Assembly (NCBI GenBank): GCA_012270625.1
Contig: JAAXHZ010000091.1
Coordinates: forward strand, 1-17,426
Origin: Dehalococcoidia bacterium
GTDB lineage: Bacteria; Chloroflexota; Dehalococcoidia; SAR202; UBA11138
Length of the DNA stretch: 17,426 bases
Direction of reading: 5' to 3'
The notes beneath the pieces are model-generated. The model did no database searches. It was not told the origin of the DNA and was given only the letters and a program-made list of their open reading frames with translations. The translations under genes and the position numbers were made by a program. How positions within the stretch are numbered: position 1 is the first letter of the stretch; each line of letters opens with the position of its first letter. Shown here one piece after another: positions 7,521-14,838 of this stretch.

Positions 7521-8639
7521 ATGTCCAGAGTGTTACAGCGCGGTAGGATCTTGGTCGGCCTTTCAGTGCTCGCCATCCTGTTGACGCTCGTGTTGGGTTG
7601 CTCGCCCAACAATCCAAACAATCCAATGTCCACGTTCGATGCTCTGGGCCCAGTTGCCCAGTCGCAGCTGAACCTGTTCTGGATAATTCTCATCGCCGGC
7701 GCAATCGTCTTCGTTCTGGTCGAAGGCGCCCTTATCTACTCGATCATCAAGTTCCGCAGGCGAAGAGACGACGAAATGCCCGAGCAGGTCGAAGGCAACC
7801 ACACGCTGGAGTTCGCCTGGACGGCCGCCCCGACTGCTCTTCTCATCGTGGTAGCCATTCCCACCGTCTTCACAATCTTCGACAACCAGGTCTCCCCAGA
7901 GCCGCACGCCCTGACAGTTGAGGCTATAGGCCATCAGTGGTGGTTCGAGTTCCGATATGAGCATCCGGACGACCCCACCAAAGAGATCGTATTCGCTAAC
8001 GATCTCTACATGCCGGTGAACGAAGTCATCAACGTGAACCTAGATTCTGTGGACGTGATCCACAGCTTCTGGATTCCCAAAATAGCGGGCAAAGTCGATA
8101 TGGTGCCCGGCAATGACAACACGATGTGGATCGAAGCCGACCGCACGGGGATGTACTATGCTCAATGCGCCGAATTCTGTGGTGTACAGCACGCCAATAT
8201 GCGTTTCAAGGTGGTCGTCGTGACCCGTGAGGAGTTTGATGATTGGCTGAGATACCAGGCGTCGCCCGCAATCGAGTCTCAGGACCCGTTGATAGCAGAG
8301 GGCGAGAGACTGTTCTCGAGTGCGAGCGCCGGGTGCAGCGGCTGTCACGCTACCGAGTCGGTGGTCAACAAGGGCACGCCCGGGCGTGATGGGCCGAACC
8401 TGACGCACGTCGCGAGTCGGTCGCAGCTCGCGGGCGGCGTCTTCGACAACCTCGGTGAAGATGGGAAAGTAAACGACGCGATACTCCAGCGCAACCTCAG
8501 AACTTGGATAGAGGACCCGGAGGCGTCCAAGACGGGTAACATAATGGCCCGGCGCGGCGCGCCCTACATCGACCCTGCCAACGCATTGACCGAAGCTGAG
8601 CTGTCCGCGCTGGTAGCTTACGTCTCAAGCCTGAAGTAA
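7521..8639 (+). CDS. coxB: Cytochrome c oxidase subunit II with fused cytochrome c domain (caa3 type)
   Basis: The 372-residue lipoprotein carries electrons into the oxidase. A signal peptide ends in a lipobox (LVLGC, C27). Two membrane helices follow (about 50-76 and 100-121). The external cupredoxin domain holds the CuA ligands H181 (VIHSFW), C216, C220, H224 and M227 (CAEFCGVQHANM), with the aromatic HQWW segment near 138-141. A C-terminal class I cytochrome c domain carries CSGCH (C272, C275, H276) and a probable axial M342 (GNIMARR). This fusion defines the caa3 type, in which the cytochrome c donor is built in. I chose ATG 7521 over GTG 7467 because it begins the signal peptide and lies downstream of AGAGGGA. 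A promoter precedes it; coxA follows after 38 bases. Confidence 0.96.
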   Translation: MSRVLQRGRILVGLSVLAILLTLVLGCSPNNPNNPMSTFDALGPVAQSQLNLFWIILIAGAIVFVLVEGALIYSIIKFRRRRDDEMPEQVEGNHTLEFAWTAAPTALLIVVAIPTVFTIFDNQVSPEPHALTVEAIGHQWWFEFRYEHPDDPTKEIVFANDLYMPVNEVINVNLDSVDVIHSFWIPKIAGKVDMVPGNDNTMWIEADRTGMYYAQCAEFCGVQHANMRFKVVVVTREEFDDWLRYQASPAIESQDPLIAEGERLFSSASAGCSGCHATESVVNKGTPGRDGPNLTHVASRSQLAGGVFDNLGEDGKVNDAILQRNLRTWIEDPEASKTGNIMARRGAPYIDPANALTEAELSALVAYVSSLK

Positions 8640-8677
8640 GTCTCAGCAGCCGTGACGCTAATGTATGGAGGAACGGG

Positions 8678-10585
8678 ATGACGACCATTCCCCTTGCGAT
8701 CCCAAGGCCAGTCCACCCAACCGGGATCTGGAACTGGATGACCACAATCGATCACAAACGCATCGGCGTCCTCTATGGCGTTACGGCCTTCCTGATGTTC
8801 TTCTCAGGCGGCATCGAAGCGATGATTATCCGCATCCAGCTTATGAGGCCGGAGCAGAATCTCGTCACGCCTGAGATATTCAACCAGCTCTTCACCATGC
8901 ACGCCACTACGATGATCTTCCTTGGCGTGATGCCGCTCTCCGCGGCCTTTTTCAACTTCGTTGTCCCACTCCAGATAGGAGCGCGAGACGTCGCGTTCCC
9001 GCGACTCAACGCTTTCAGCTACTGGACGTTCCTTGCGGGAGCGTTGATCCTGAAACTGAGCTGGTTCACGCACTCGGCGCCCAACGGAGGCTGGTTTGGC
9101 TACTCGCCCCTGACCGGGATCACATACAACGCAGGTCACGGCATCGACGTTTGGATCGTGTCGTTGCAGGTGCTGGGTGTGGCATCGCTGGCGGCGTCAT
9201 TCAACTTCATCGTAACGATAGTGAACATGCGGGCGCCGGGCATGAGTCTGATGAGAATGCCGCTGTTCACCTGGATGACGATGGTCACGGCGATACTTCT
9301 GGTGCTGGCGTTCCCTGTCATCACTGTCGCACTGATCGAATTGCTGTTCGATCGCGCGTTCGGAATGAACTTCTTCAACGTCGCCGCGGGGGCCAACCCC
9401 GTGCTGTGGCAGCACCTCTTCTGGGTATTCGGACATCCAGAGGTCTATATTCTGATCCTGCCGGCAATGGGGATCGTGTCCGACGTTCTGCCAGTCTTCT
9501 CCAAGAAACCTCTGTTCGGGTATCCGACCATCGTGCTGGCGGGTGTCATCATCGCATTCATGGGCTGGATGGTCTGGAGCCACCACATGTTCACAGTGGG
9601 ACTCGGACCGGTCGCCAACTCGGTCTTTGCCGTAACCACTATGATGATCGCTGTGCCGACAGGCATCAAGGTGTTCAACTGGATGGGCACGATGTGGGGC
9701 GGGTCGCTGAACCTCAAGACTCCCATGCTGTTCGCGATTGCGTTCGTGTCCATGTTCGTCATAGGAGGCATCAGTGGCGTAATGCACGCCATCGCCGCGT
9801 CTGACGCACAGCAGCAGGACACCTACTTCATCGTCGCCCATATTCACTATGTCCTCTTCGGAGGGGCGATCTTCGCCATCCTGGCAGGCGTCTATTACTG
9901 GTTCCCGAAGCTGACCGGGCGTATGTATGACGAGAAGATGGGCCAAATCCACTTCTGGCTGATGTTCATCGGTCAGAACGTGACGTTCTTCCCGATGCAC
10001 TTCACCGGCCTCGACGGTATGCCCCGCCGGATATACGCGTACTACAGCGGAATGGGCTGGGACTTCTGGAACCTCGTCTCGACCTTGGGCGCATTCGTGC
10101 TTGCTGTCGGCTTTCTATTCTTCATATACAACATGTGGAGAAGCTGGACAAAGGGCGAGCCCGCAGGGGCGGATCCGTGGGACGGACGGACCCTCGAGTG
10201 GTCAATACCGTCTCCGCCGCCCGAATACAATTTCGCGGAGATCCCGCATGTGCAGGACCGCGACGACTGGTGGGAAGAGAAGCAGCGCAGGCGCGAGCAC
10301 ACTGAAGTTCCGGTTGTGGCGGGAGGCTCCGACCAGGAGGACGGGCACGACATACACCTGCCTCAGCCCTCGTACTGGCCGTTCTTCGTATCGCTGGGAC
10401 TCTTTATCGCAGGGTTCGGACTCGTGTACCTGATGAACGTGAACGAAGCCGGAATCCGCACATTGAACTGGCCCGCCCTCACCGTGACGGTCATCGGCGT
10501 GATCGTCGGGATGGTATCGGTCTATCGATGGTCGTTCGAGCCGGTCAATGACCCTGAGCCAGACGGCGAACACGCGGCCCACTAA
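8678..10585 (+). CDS. coxA: Cytochrome c oxidase subunit I (A1-type heme-copper oxidase)
   Basis: The 635-residue catalytic subunit reduces O2 to water and pumps protons. Heme ligands are H75 (FTMHATT) and H388/H390 (AHIHYV). CuB ligands are H253 with the cross-linked Y257 (GHPEVY), H302 and H303 (SHHMF). The D-channel is complete: N93, D104, N111 and the glutamate E255 that marks the A1 subfamily. The K-channel lysine is K331 (TGIKVF). After the usual 12 helices, a hydrophilic stretch (about 490-565) leads to two more helices (about 567-586 and 598-615). This 14-helix form is known from Bacillus caa3 oxidases, where subunit III is correspondingly short, as it is here. GGAGG (8667-8671) precedes ATG 8678 by six bases. 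Confidence 0.97.
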   Translation: MTTIPLAIPRPVHPTGIWNWMTTIDHKRIGVLYGVTAFLMFFSGGIEAMIIRIQLMRPEQNLVTPEIFNQLFTMHATTMIFLGVMPLSAAFFNFVVPLQIGARDVAFPRLNAFSYWTFLAGALILKLSWFTHSAPNGGWFGYSPLTGITYNAGHGIDVWIVSLQVLGVASLAASFNFIVTIVNMRAPGMSLMRMPLFTWMTMVTAILLVLAFPVITVALIELLFDRAFGMNFFNVAAGANPVLWQHLFWVFGHPEVYILILPAMGIVSDVLPVFSKKPLFGYPTIVLAGVIIAFMGWMVWSHHMFTVGLGPVANSVFAVTTMMIAVPTGIKVFNWMGTMWGGSLNLKTPMLFAIAFVSMFVIGGISGVMHAIAASDAQQQDTYFIVAHIHYVLFGGAIFAILAGVYYWFPKLTGRMYDEKMGQIHFWLMFIGQNVTFFPMHFTGLDGMPRRIYAYYSGMGWDFWNLVSTLGAFVLAVGFLFFIYNMWRSWTKGEPAGADPWDGRTLEWSIPSPPPEYNFAEIPHVQDRDDWWEEKQRRREHTEVPVVAGGSDQEDGHDIHLPQPSYWPFFVSLGLFIAGFGLVYLMNVNEAGIRTLNWPALTVTVIGVIVGMVSVYRWSFEPVNDPEPDGEHAAH

Positions 10586-10604
10586 CAGCACGGAGGCTAC
10601 TTAA

Positions 10605-11252
10605 GTGGCAGAAGCTACCGCCGCCATCCATGGTGAGCACGAACCAACGACCACCGGTCTGAACCACAGAAAGCTCCTGATGTGGGCGTTCCTGGGATCT
10701 GACTGCATGTTCTTCGGCACCCTCATTGCCACTTATCTGGTGTACAAGGGCAAGAGTCTCGTAGGTCCGTACCCCATCGACGTCTTCGACATCCCGGTCA
10801 CGTCGGTAAGCACCTTCGTGCTGCTGATGAGCTCGATGAGCATGGTGATGGCCTACGCCTGGCTGACCAGAGGCAACCTGAAGGCATTCCGCATATGGCT
10901 CGCATCCACCGCTATCATGGGCGCGACGTTCCTCGCTTTCCAGATGTTCGAGTTCCGGGACTTCGCAGTTCACGGACTGACACCTAGAACGAATCTGTTC
11001 GGGTCTTCGTTCTTCACTCTCACGGGATTCCACGGCGCGCACGTGACGCTTGGCGTGGTGTGGCTGCTGTCGATTCTGTTCCACTCTTTCAGAAAGGGCG
11101 GCGTGACCCCTGAGAAGAATCTGGACGTTGACCTCGCGGCGTTGTACTGGCACTTTGTTGACATCGTCTGGATCGTCATCTTCACCGTCGTCTATCTGTT
11201 CGGAGTATTCGAAGGATTCCCTGGAGCAGCGACGGCGGGCGCCGCACACTGA
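10605..11252 (+). CDS. coxC: Cytochrome c oxidase subunit III (five-helix form)
   Basis: The 215-residue membrane subunit stabilises subunit I and supports proton uptake. After a hydrophilic N-terminus, about five helices are visible, fewer than the seven of mitochondrial COX3; the two missing helices correspond to those added to subunit I. Family motifs are FFTLTGFHGAHVTLG near 141-155 and ALYWHFVDIVWIVIF near 182-196. In the first helix the usual acidic residue of the L-GSE-MFF pattern is Asp instead of Glu (FLGSDCMFF). It starts at GTG 10605 with CGGAGG (10591-10596) upstream and only 19 bases after coxA, so it is cotranscribed and probably coordinately translated with it. Confidence 0.95.
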   Translation: MAEATAAIHGEHEPTTTGLNHRKLLMWAFLGSDCMFFGTLIATYLVYKGKSLVGPYPIDVFDIPVTSVSTFVLLMSSMSMVMAYAWLTRGNLKAFRIWLASTAIMGATFLAFQMFEFRDFAVHGLTPRTNLFGSSFFTLTGFHGAHVTLGVVWLLSILFHSFRKGGVTPEKNLDVDLAALYWHFVDIVWIVIFTVVYLFGVFEGFPGAATAGAAH

Positions 11253-11271
11253 ACCAACGACAGTTTTCAAT

Positions 11272-11303
11272 CCCTGCGCATGAGACGGCCCTGCGCATGA
11301 GAC
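11272..11303 (+). repeat. Tandem 15-bp repeat with chained mini-ORFs before subunit IV
   Basis: CCCTGCGCATGAGAC occurs twice without mismatch (11272-11286 and 11289-11303), a 17-base period. Each copy holds an ATG. The first opens a six-codon frame (11280-11300) whose TGA overlaps the second ATG (11297). The second opens a four-codon frame ending at 11311. The real start of the next gene, ATGAGTC at 11330, resembles a degenerate third copy. No ribosome binding site is visible for the mini-frames. Confidence 0.6.
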
Positions 11304-11329
11304 AGACGTAACAAACTCGGAGAGATGGC

Positions 11330-11662
11330 ATGAGTCTGGAGAATACCCAAGTAGAAGAGCACGCAGGCAACGACTCAGTCCACACTGGCCATCCGACGCC
11401 GGCGACCTACTTCAAGGTGGCGATGGCGCTGTCAATTCTGACAGCGATAGAGGTCGCAATCTTCTACGTTACACCATTGAGCTACGGCATCATCCCAATC
11501 CTTGCGGTGCTGTCTATCGGCAAATTCGCCCTCGTGGTGCTGTACTACATGCACCTGAAGTTCGACTCGCAAATCTTCACGGGGATGTTCTTCTTTGGAA
11601 TGATGGTCGCCACTGGCGTCACCTTCTCGCTGATGGCCCTTTTCGGTTGGTTCCTACTCTGA
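11330..11662 (+). CDS. ctaF: Cytochrome c oxidase subunit IV (CtaF/COX4 prokaryotic type)
   Basis: The 110-residue membrane protein has a hydrophilic, His-containing N-terminus followed by three hydrophobic helices (about 29-47, 52-72 and 83-108). The segment GKFALVVLYYMHLKFD near 65-80 is the conserved core of bacterial subunit IV. Length and position after coxC match ctaF of Bacillus caa3 operons. The subunit is accessory: it is thought to help assembly around CuB and is not catalytic. CGGAGAGA lies before ATG 11330. The 77-base gap to coxC is the largest between the structural genes and carries the tandem repeat with mini-frames. The CtaG gene follows after 69 bases. Confidence 0.9.
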   Translation: MSLENTQVEEHAGNDSVHTGHPTPATYFKVAMALSILTAIEVAIFYVTPLSYGIIPILAVLSIGKFALVVLYYMHLKFDSQIFTGMFFFGMMVATGVTFSLMALFGWFLL

Positions 11663-11731
11663 ACAGATCGGTCGTGGCGGACGCGCCGGTTCGACTTGCA
11701 ATGGGTCGTCGGCGCCGGAAGGAGATGAGGG

Positions 11732-12598
11732 ATGGGACTCGGCACAGGGTCGCTATGGACGACGTGGCAAGCCGAACCCGAGTCAATAGTGCTGCTGGTT
11801 GCCATAGAAGGGCTGTACCTGCTCGGAGTCGGTCCGCTCAGGGAGCGGAACAACTGGGCAGACGACGTGGACCCCAGGCAGGTTGCTACGTTCACTCTCG
11901 GCGTGCTGGTCCTGTTCGTGGCCCTGGTCTCTCCGATCAACGTGGTCAGCGACCAGTACCTGTTCAGCGTTCATATGCTCCAGCATGTGCTCCTGACGCT
12001 GGTGGCGCCGCCGCTGCTGGTACGCGGATTGCCTCATTGGCTCATCCGCCCATTCCTGCGACCCGATTGGGCATTCCGGTCTGCACGAGCAATCACCCAC
12101 CCGATCGGAGCGTTTCTCGCCTTCAACATAGTCTTCTCGCTGTGGCACGTACCCGCTCTCTACAACGCATCCCTGTCGAACAACGTGGTCCACGTTGTCG
12201 AACACATAATGATGATTTCGACGGCTATGGTCATGTGGTGGCCTCTCACGAGCACCATGGCGGAGCTGCCCAGGGTGTCGTACCCGATGCAGATGATGTA
12301 CTTGTTCGGTCTGTCTGTCGCGCAGATCATCGTCTTCGGAGCGCTGACCTTCGCCGGACAGCCACTGTACGAGTTCTATGTGGAAGCGCCTCGAATTACC
12401 CCGTTCTCAGCTCTGACCGATCAGCAGATCGGCGCGATCATTATGAAAGTTGGAGGCGGACTGCTCTTCCTCGGCCTACTGGTAGTGACGTTCTACCGCT
12501 GGTACGGTGAAGAAGAGCGAATTCGCCAGGCCAACCGAAGGCAACGCATGAATTACCTCGAAGACGGAGCTCCCGGACTGGAGGAGACCCCAAGATGA
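11732..12598 (+). CDS. ctaG: Cytochrome c oxidase assembly factor CtaG (caa3 type)
   Basis: The 288-residue polytopic protein of the caa3_CtaG family is needed for formation of active caa3 oxidase, probably in CuB insertion. It is unrelated to the proteobacterial Cox11-like protein that shares the name. About seven helices are visible. The family's histidine-rich helix ends appear as HMLQHVLLTLVAPPLL (H81, H85), SLWHVPALYN and VVHVVEHIMM, plausible copper-binding sites. The C-terminus is charged and cytoplasmic (YRWYGEEERIRQ onward). GGAAGGAGATGAGG lies directly upstream of ATG 11732. Its end overlaps the start of the 67-codon gene by four bases (ATGA), so the two are translationally coupled. 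Confidence 0.93.
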   Translation: MGLGTGSLWTTWQAEPESIVLLVAIEGLYLLGVGPLRERNNWADDVDPRQVATFTLGVLVLFVALVSPINVVSDQYLFSVHMLQHVLLTLVAPPLLVRGLPHWLIRPFLRPDWAFRSARAITHPIGAFLAFNIVFSLWHVPALYNASLSNNVVHVVEHIMMISTAMVMWWPLTSTMAELPRVSYPMQMMYLFGLSVAQIIVFGALTFAGQPLYEFYVEAPRITPFSALTDQQIGAIIMKVGGGLLFLGLLVVTFYRWYGEEERIRQANRRQRMNYLEDGAPGLEETPR

Positions 12599-12798
12599 GC
12601 AAAGAGTTTGGATTTTCGATACTGTTCCCGTTCCTAGCGGTCCTAATGATCGCCGTTTATGGCGGCGGGCTTGGCACGATCTTCATAGTCTTGGACGAGG
12701 TGATCGGCATCGAGGCAGTTATCGTGCTCGGGACGGCGCTGGTGTTCGGGGTGCCAATAGTCGCATACCTGCTCACTCGCAATGAGCCTGCGGAGTAG
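12595..12798 (+). CDS. Small two-helix membrane protein of unknown function in the cox operon
   Basis: I do not recognise this 67-residue protein. It has a short charged N-terminus, two hydrophobic helices (about 7-31 and 38-60) joined by a turn with acidic residues (LDEVIGIE), and a polar tail ending RNEPAE. It has no cysteine, histidine pair or other metal-binding motif. Its ATG overlaps the ctaG stop (ATGA, 12595-12598), and GGAGGAG lies upstream inside ctaG, so expression is tied to CtaG. The SCO gene follows after 20 bases. Position between two assembly factors suggests a role as a small oxidase subunit or assembly partner; that is inference only. Its real-gene status rests on overlap, ribosome binding site and membrane-protein composition. 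Confidence 0.75.
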   Translation: MSKEFGFSILFPFLAVLMIAVYGGGLGTIFIVLDEVIGIEAVIVLGTALVFGVPIVAYLLTRNEPAE

Positions 12799-12818
12799 TC
12801 TCTACTCTGGCATCTGAA

Positions 12819-13529
12819 ATGCGGCCCGATCGGTACGACAGGTCGCCCTTCTCGCCGCGCCGCGCTCTCGGTAATGCGCGCGTCCTGGGTCTAACGCTCC
12901 CTATCGTTATCGCACTTCTAACCGTTCTGGGCGGATGCGGCAACGGTCAGACCGAGGCCGAGTTCAACGGGACTGTCCTCAAGAGCGCTGAACTCTCCCC
13001 TCAGTTCAGCCTGACAAACCAGCTCGGTCAATCGGTCACTCTCCAGAACATGCAGGGCCGAGTCGTTGTCCTCACGTTCCTGTACACATACTGTCCAGAC
13101 GTGTGTCCCATAATCACGACGCAGCTGAAGGATGTCCACGAACAGTTGGAAGAGGATGCGAGTGGCGTCGAGTTCGTAGCCATAAGCGTCGATCCCGAAC
13201 GAGACACGGTTGAAGCCGCGCGCGACTACCTCGAGCGCTGGAAGCTGGGGGATGAGTGGCAGTTCCTGGTAGGCAGCCGTGAAATACTGGCCCCAATCTG
13301 GGAGAGCTACTACGTCGATCCGTATGCCGAGGACCTCAGGGAAGAGACTCCGACACCGGAGCCGCGTGGGGCGATAGACGGTCTTGGCGCCGCCATCGCC
13401 GAGAAGTACCTCGTCGTTCACTCGGCTCCGGTGTTCCTCATAGACCGGAACGGACGAAGGCGAGTGGTGTTCACATCTCCTTTGGATCCAGCGGAGATCG
13501 TTCAGGACATAGAGACGCTGCTCAGATAA
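12819..13529 (+). CDS. SCO1/SenC family copper chaperone lipoprotein
   Basis: The 236-residue thioredoxin-fold protein binds copper and helps load or reduce the CuA centre of subunit II. The N-terminus has a basic stretch, a hydrophobic segment (about 21-38) and a lipobox (LGGC, C40), so it should be anchored outside the membrane near CoxB. The copper site is complete: C92 and C96 in YCPDVCP, and H201 in VVHSAPVFLID. An inserted Pro/Glu-rich loop lies near 168-185 (EETPTPEPRG). The ATG at 12819 has no clear ribosome binding site; it could rely on readthrough from the 67-codon gene 20 bases before. It is the last gene of the module, and its end is 17 bases from the convergent rplT. Confidence 0.93.
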   Translation: MRPDRYDRSPFSPRRALGNARVLGLTLPIVIALLTVLGGCGNGQTEAEFNGTVLKSAELSPQFSLTNQLGQSVTLQNMQGRVVVLTFLYTYCPDVCPIITTQLKDVHEQLEEDASGVEFVAISVDPERDTVEAARDYLERWKLGDEWQFLVGSREILAPIWESYYVDPYAEDLREETPTPEPRGAIDGLGAAIAEKYLVVHSAPVFLIDRNGRRRVVFTSPLDPAEIVQDIETLLR

Positions 13530-13546
13530 GAAGCCAGCGTCTGTCC

Positions 13547-13909
13547 CTAGGCCGCTTCGAGGCGCTGCTTCGCGGTCTCGACGATCTGAGCGAACCCTTC
13601 TGGGTCCTGCATCGCGACGTCGGCCAGCATCTTGCGGTTGACCTCAACGCCAGCGAGCCGCAGACCGTGAATAAGAGTGCTGTAGTTGATGCCGTTAGCG
13701 CGGGCGGCGGCGTTGATCTTGATATTCCAGAGCTTGCGCATGTCGCCCTTACGTTCGCGCCGGTGAGCGAAGGCGTAGGAGTAGGCTTTCAGCATGGACT
13801 CGTTGGCTTGCCTGAACAGCGAGTGTCGCCCGCCCTGATGACCCTTGGTCATCTTTAGAATCTTCTTGTGGCGTCTTCGCTTAATGACGCCGCGCTTGAT
13901 CCGCGTCAA
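13547..13909 (-). CDS. rplT: 50S ribosomal protein L20
   Basis: The 120-residue protein is an early 23S rRNA-binding assembly protein. It shows the basic N-terminal extension (RIKRGVIKRRRHKKILKMTKGHQGGRHSLFR-like, residues 3-33), the AYAHRRERK-like segment and the C-terminal globular domain with INYSTLIHGL, VEVNRKMLADVA and a final helix. Length is normal. The start codon is TTG 13909, with GAGAGGGA a few bases upstream; no ATG is available at this position. L20 is an autogenous repressor of this operon in several bacteria. The 87-base gap to rpmI holds a GC-rich hairpin that may take part in such control. Confidence 0.97.
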   Translation of the reverse strand: MTRIKRGVIKRRRHKKILKMTKGHQGGRHSLFRQANESMLKAYSYAFAHRRERKGDMRKLWNIKINAAARANGINYSTLIHGLRLAGVEVNRKMLADVAMQDPEGFAQIVETAKQRLEAA

Positions 13910-13938
13910 TTTGATTCCCTCTCTGCTCGGACATGCAA

Positions 13939-13963
13939 CCGCCCCTGCACTTGGAAGGGGCGG
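13939..13963 (-). other. GC-rich hairpin between rpmI and rplT
   Basis: CCGCCCC (13939-13945) and GGGGCGG (13957-13963) form a perfect 7-bp stem with an 11-base loop. It lies 30 bases before the TTG of rplT. There is no T-tract, so it is unlikely to terminate; it may stabilise the message or bind L20. Confidence 0.5.
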
Positions 13964-13996
13964 CGTGGATTAAGGCCGGACGTGAGATTCTAGCAG

Positions 13997-14200
13997 TTAG
14001 CGGAGCCCGTATGGAAGCGCGCGCTTTAGCATCTTCACGTCGGATGGGCTGGCCTCGATCTTCTTGGCGAACAGGCGCTTCGACCTCGCGGTCTTCTTGC
14101 GGCGCAGGTGGCTTCTATGGCCCTTCATCCGGACCAGCTTGCCGGTGCCGGTGATTCTGAACCGGCGCTTGGCGCCTTTGTGAGTCTTGAGTTTAGGCAC
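13997..14200 (-). CDS. rpmI: 50S ribosomal protein L35
   Basis: The 67-residue, strongly basic protein matches L35 along its full length: MPKLKTHKGAKRRFRITGTGK at the N-terminus, the GHRSHLRRKKTARSKR core and the LKRALPYGLR C-terminus. It is a structural protein of the large subunit. It starts at GTG 14200, with GGAGAAAG upstream, inside the last codons of infC; the overlap is eight bases, typical of the translational coupling in infC-rpmI-rplT operons. Confidence 0.97.
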   Translation of the reverse strand: MPKLKTHKGAKRRFRITGTGKLVRMKGHRSHLRRKKTARSKRLFAKKIEASPSDVKMLKRALPYGLR

Positions 14201-14771
14201 GAACTTTCTCCGCTTGACGTTCTGATCGCTGCTCCCTGGGAGCAGGGGATGTGATTGGCGTCAGTACCATCGAGAGCATTCTCCTGCTCTCGAACCTAGG
14301 GGCGCTTTCGAGCGCGGCGTCATCCACGAGCGCTTCGGCAACCTTTCGCAACAGCGCCATTCCAATCTCTGGGTGGTCGTTTTCACGACCGCGGAACATG
14401 ACCGAGACCTTGACCTTGGCCCCCTGATCGAGCAGGCGCTTCACGAGACGAGTCTTGGCCAGTCGATCATGCTCACCGATGCGCGTCTTCATCCTGACTT
14501 CGCGCAGCTCGTTGGTTGGCTTGGCCCTGCGAGCCTTGCGCGCTTCGCGCTCCTTGCGTGTGGCCTCGTACTTGAACTTGCCGAAGTCCATAAGGCGACA
14601 CACTGGCGGCTTTGCGCCTGGGGCAACCTCGACGAGGTCGTATCCCCGCTCGTCGGCGATCTGCAACGCATCGCGGGTGGCCATCACACCCAACTGGGTA
14701 CCCTCCTCGTCAATGACGCGCACCTGTGGAATTCTTATCTGCTCGTTGGCTCTGTAGTCCCGGGGGGGTAT
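14193..14771 (-). CDS. infC: Translation initiation factor IF-3, probable ATA start
   Basis: The product (192 residues from ATA 14771) binds the 30S subunit, prevents premature 50S joining and proofreads the start codon and initiator tRNA. The N-terminal domain begins YRANEQIRIPQVRVIDEEGTQLG, with ATRDALQIADERGYDLVEVAP; the linker is KEREARKARR-rich; the C-terminal domain includes VKVSVMFRGRENDHPEIGMALL. No ATG or GTG exists in the frame at the N-terminus. The frame stays open to TTG 14801, which would add ten residues but has no ribosome binding site. ATA 14771 has an ideal site and gives a normal-length N-terminus. In E. coli infC starts with AUU, which IF-3 itself discriminates against. 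A run of seven C follows the ATA. Confidence 0.95.
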   Translation of the reverse strand: MPPRDYRANEQIRIPQVRVIDEEGTQLGVMATRDALQIADERGYDLVEVAPGAKPPVCRLMDFGKFKYEATRKEREARKARRAKPTNELREVRMKTRIGEHDRLAKTRLVKRLLDQGAKVKVSVMFRGRENDHPEIGMALLRKVAEALVDDAALESAPRFESRRMLSMVLTPITSPAPREQRSERQAEKVRA

Positions 14772-14782
14772 CCTGACACCTC
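14769..14782 (-). promoter_or_regulatory. Ribosome binding site and ATA start of infC
   Basis: On the minus strand GAGGTG (14782-14777) is followed by TCAGG and ATA (14771-14769). GAGGTG matches the 16S rRNA tail complement over six bases, with seven bases between GAGG and the ATA. This decides the infC start in favour of ATA over the TTG at 14801. Confidence 0.6.
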
Positions 14783-14810
14783 TTTCTAAAGCTTTTTCCA
14801 AAGTAGGGCC

Positions 14811-14832
14811 AACTCAGGCCCGAACCTGAGTT
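14811..14832 (-). other. Perfect 8-bp hairpin at the 5' end of the infC transcript
   Basis: AACTCAGG (minus strand) pairs with CCTGAGTT across the six-base loop TTCGGG. It begins where the predicted promoter would start transcription. It may protect the 5' end or serve as a regulatory element for IF-3 or L20; no T-tract follows. Confidence 0.6.
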
Positions 14833-14838
14833 TCACAG

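Noticed and set aside
9197..10000. 267-codon open frame antisense to coxA
   Set aside because: It lies wholly within a subunit I gene with intact active-site motifs; its product is rich in His, Arg, Asp and Glu as expected of a shadow of membrane-protein codons.
10545..11270. 241-codon open frame antisense to coxC
   Set aside because: Composition is a charged, low-complexity shadow, and it spans the coxA-coxC junction and both ribosome binding sites.
13530..13546. Terminator between the SCO gene and rplT
   Set aside because: Only 17 bases separate the stops, with no stem-loop and T-tract that I can support.
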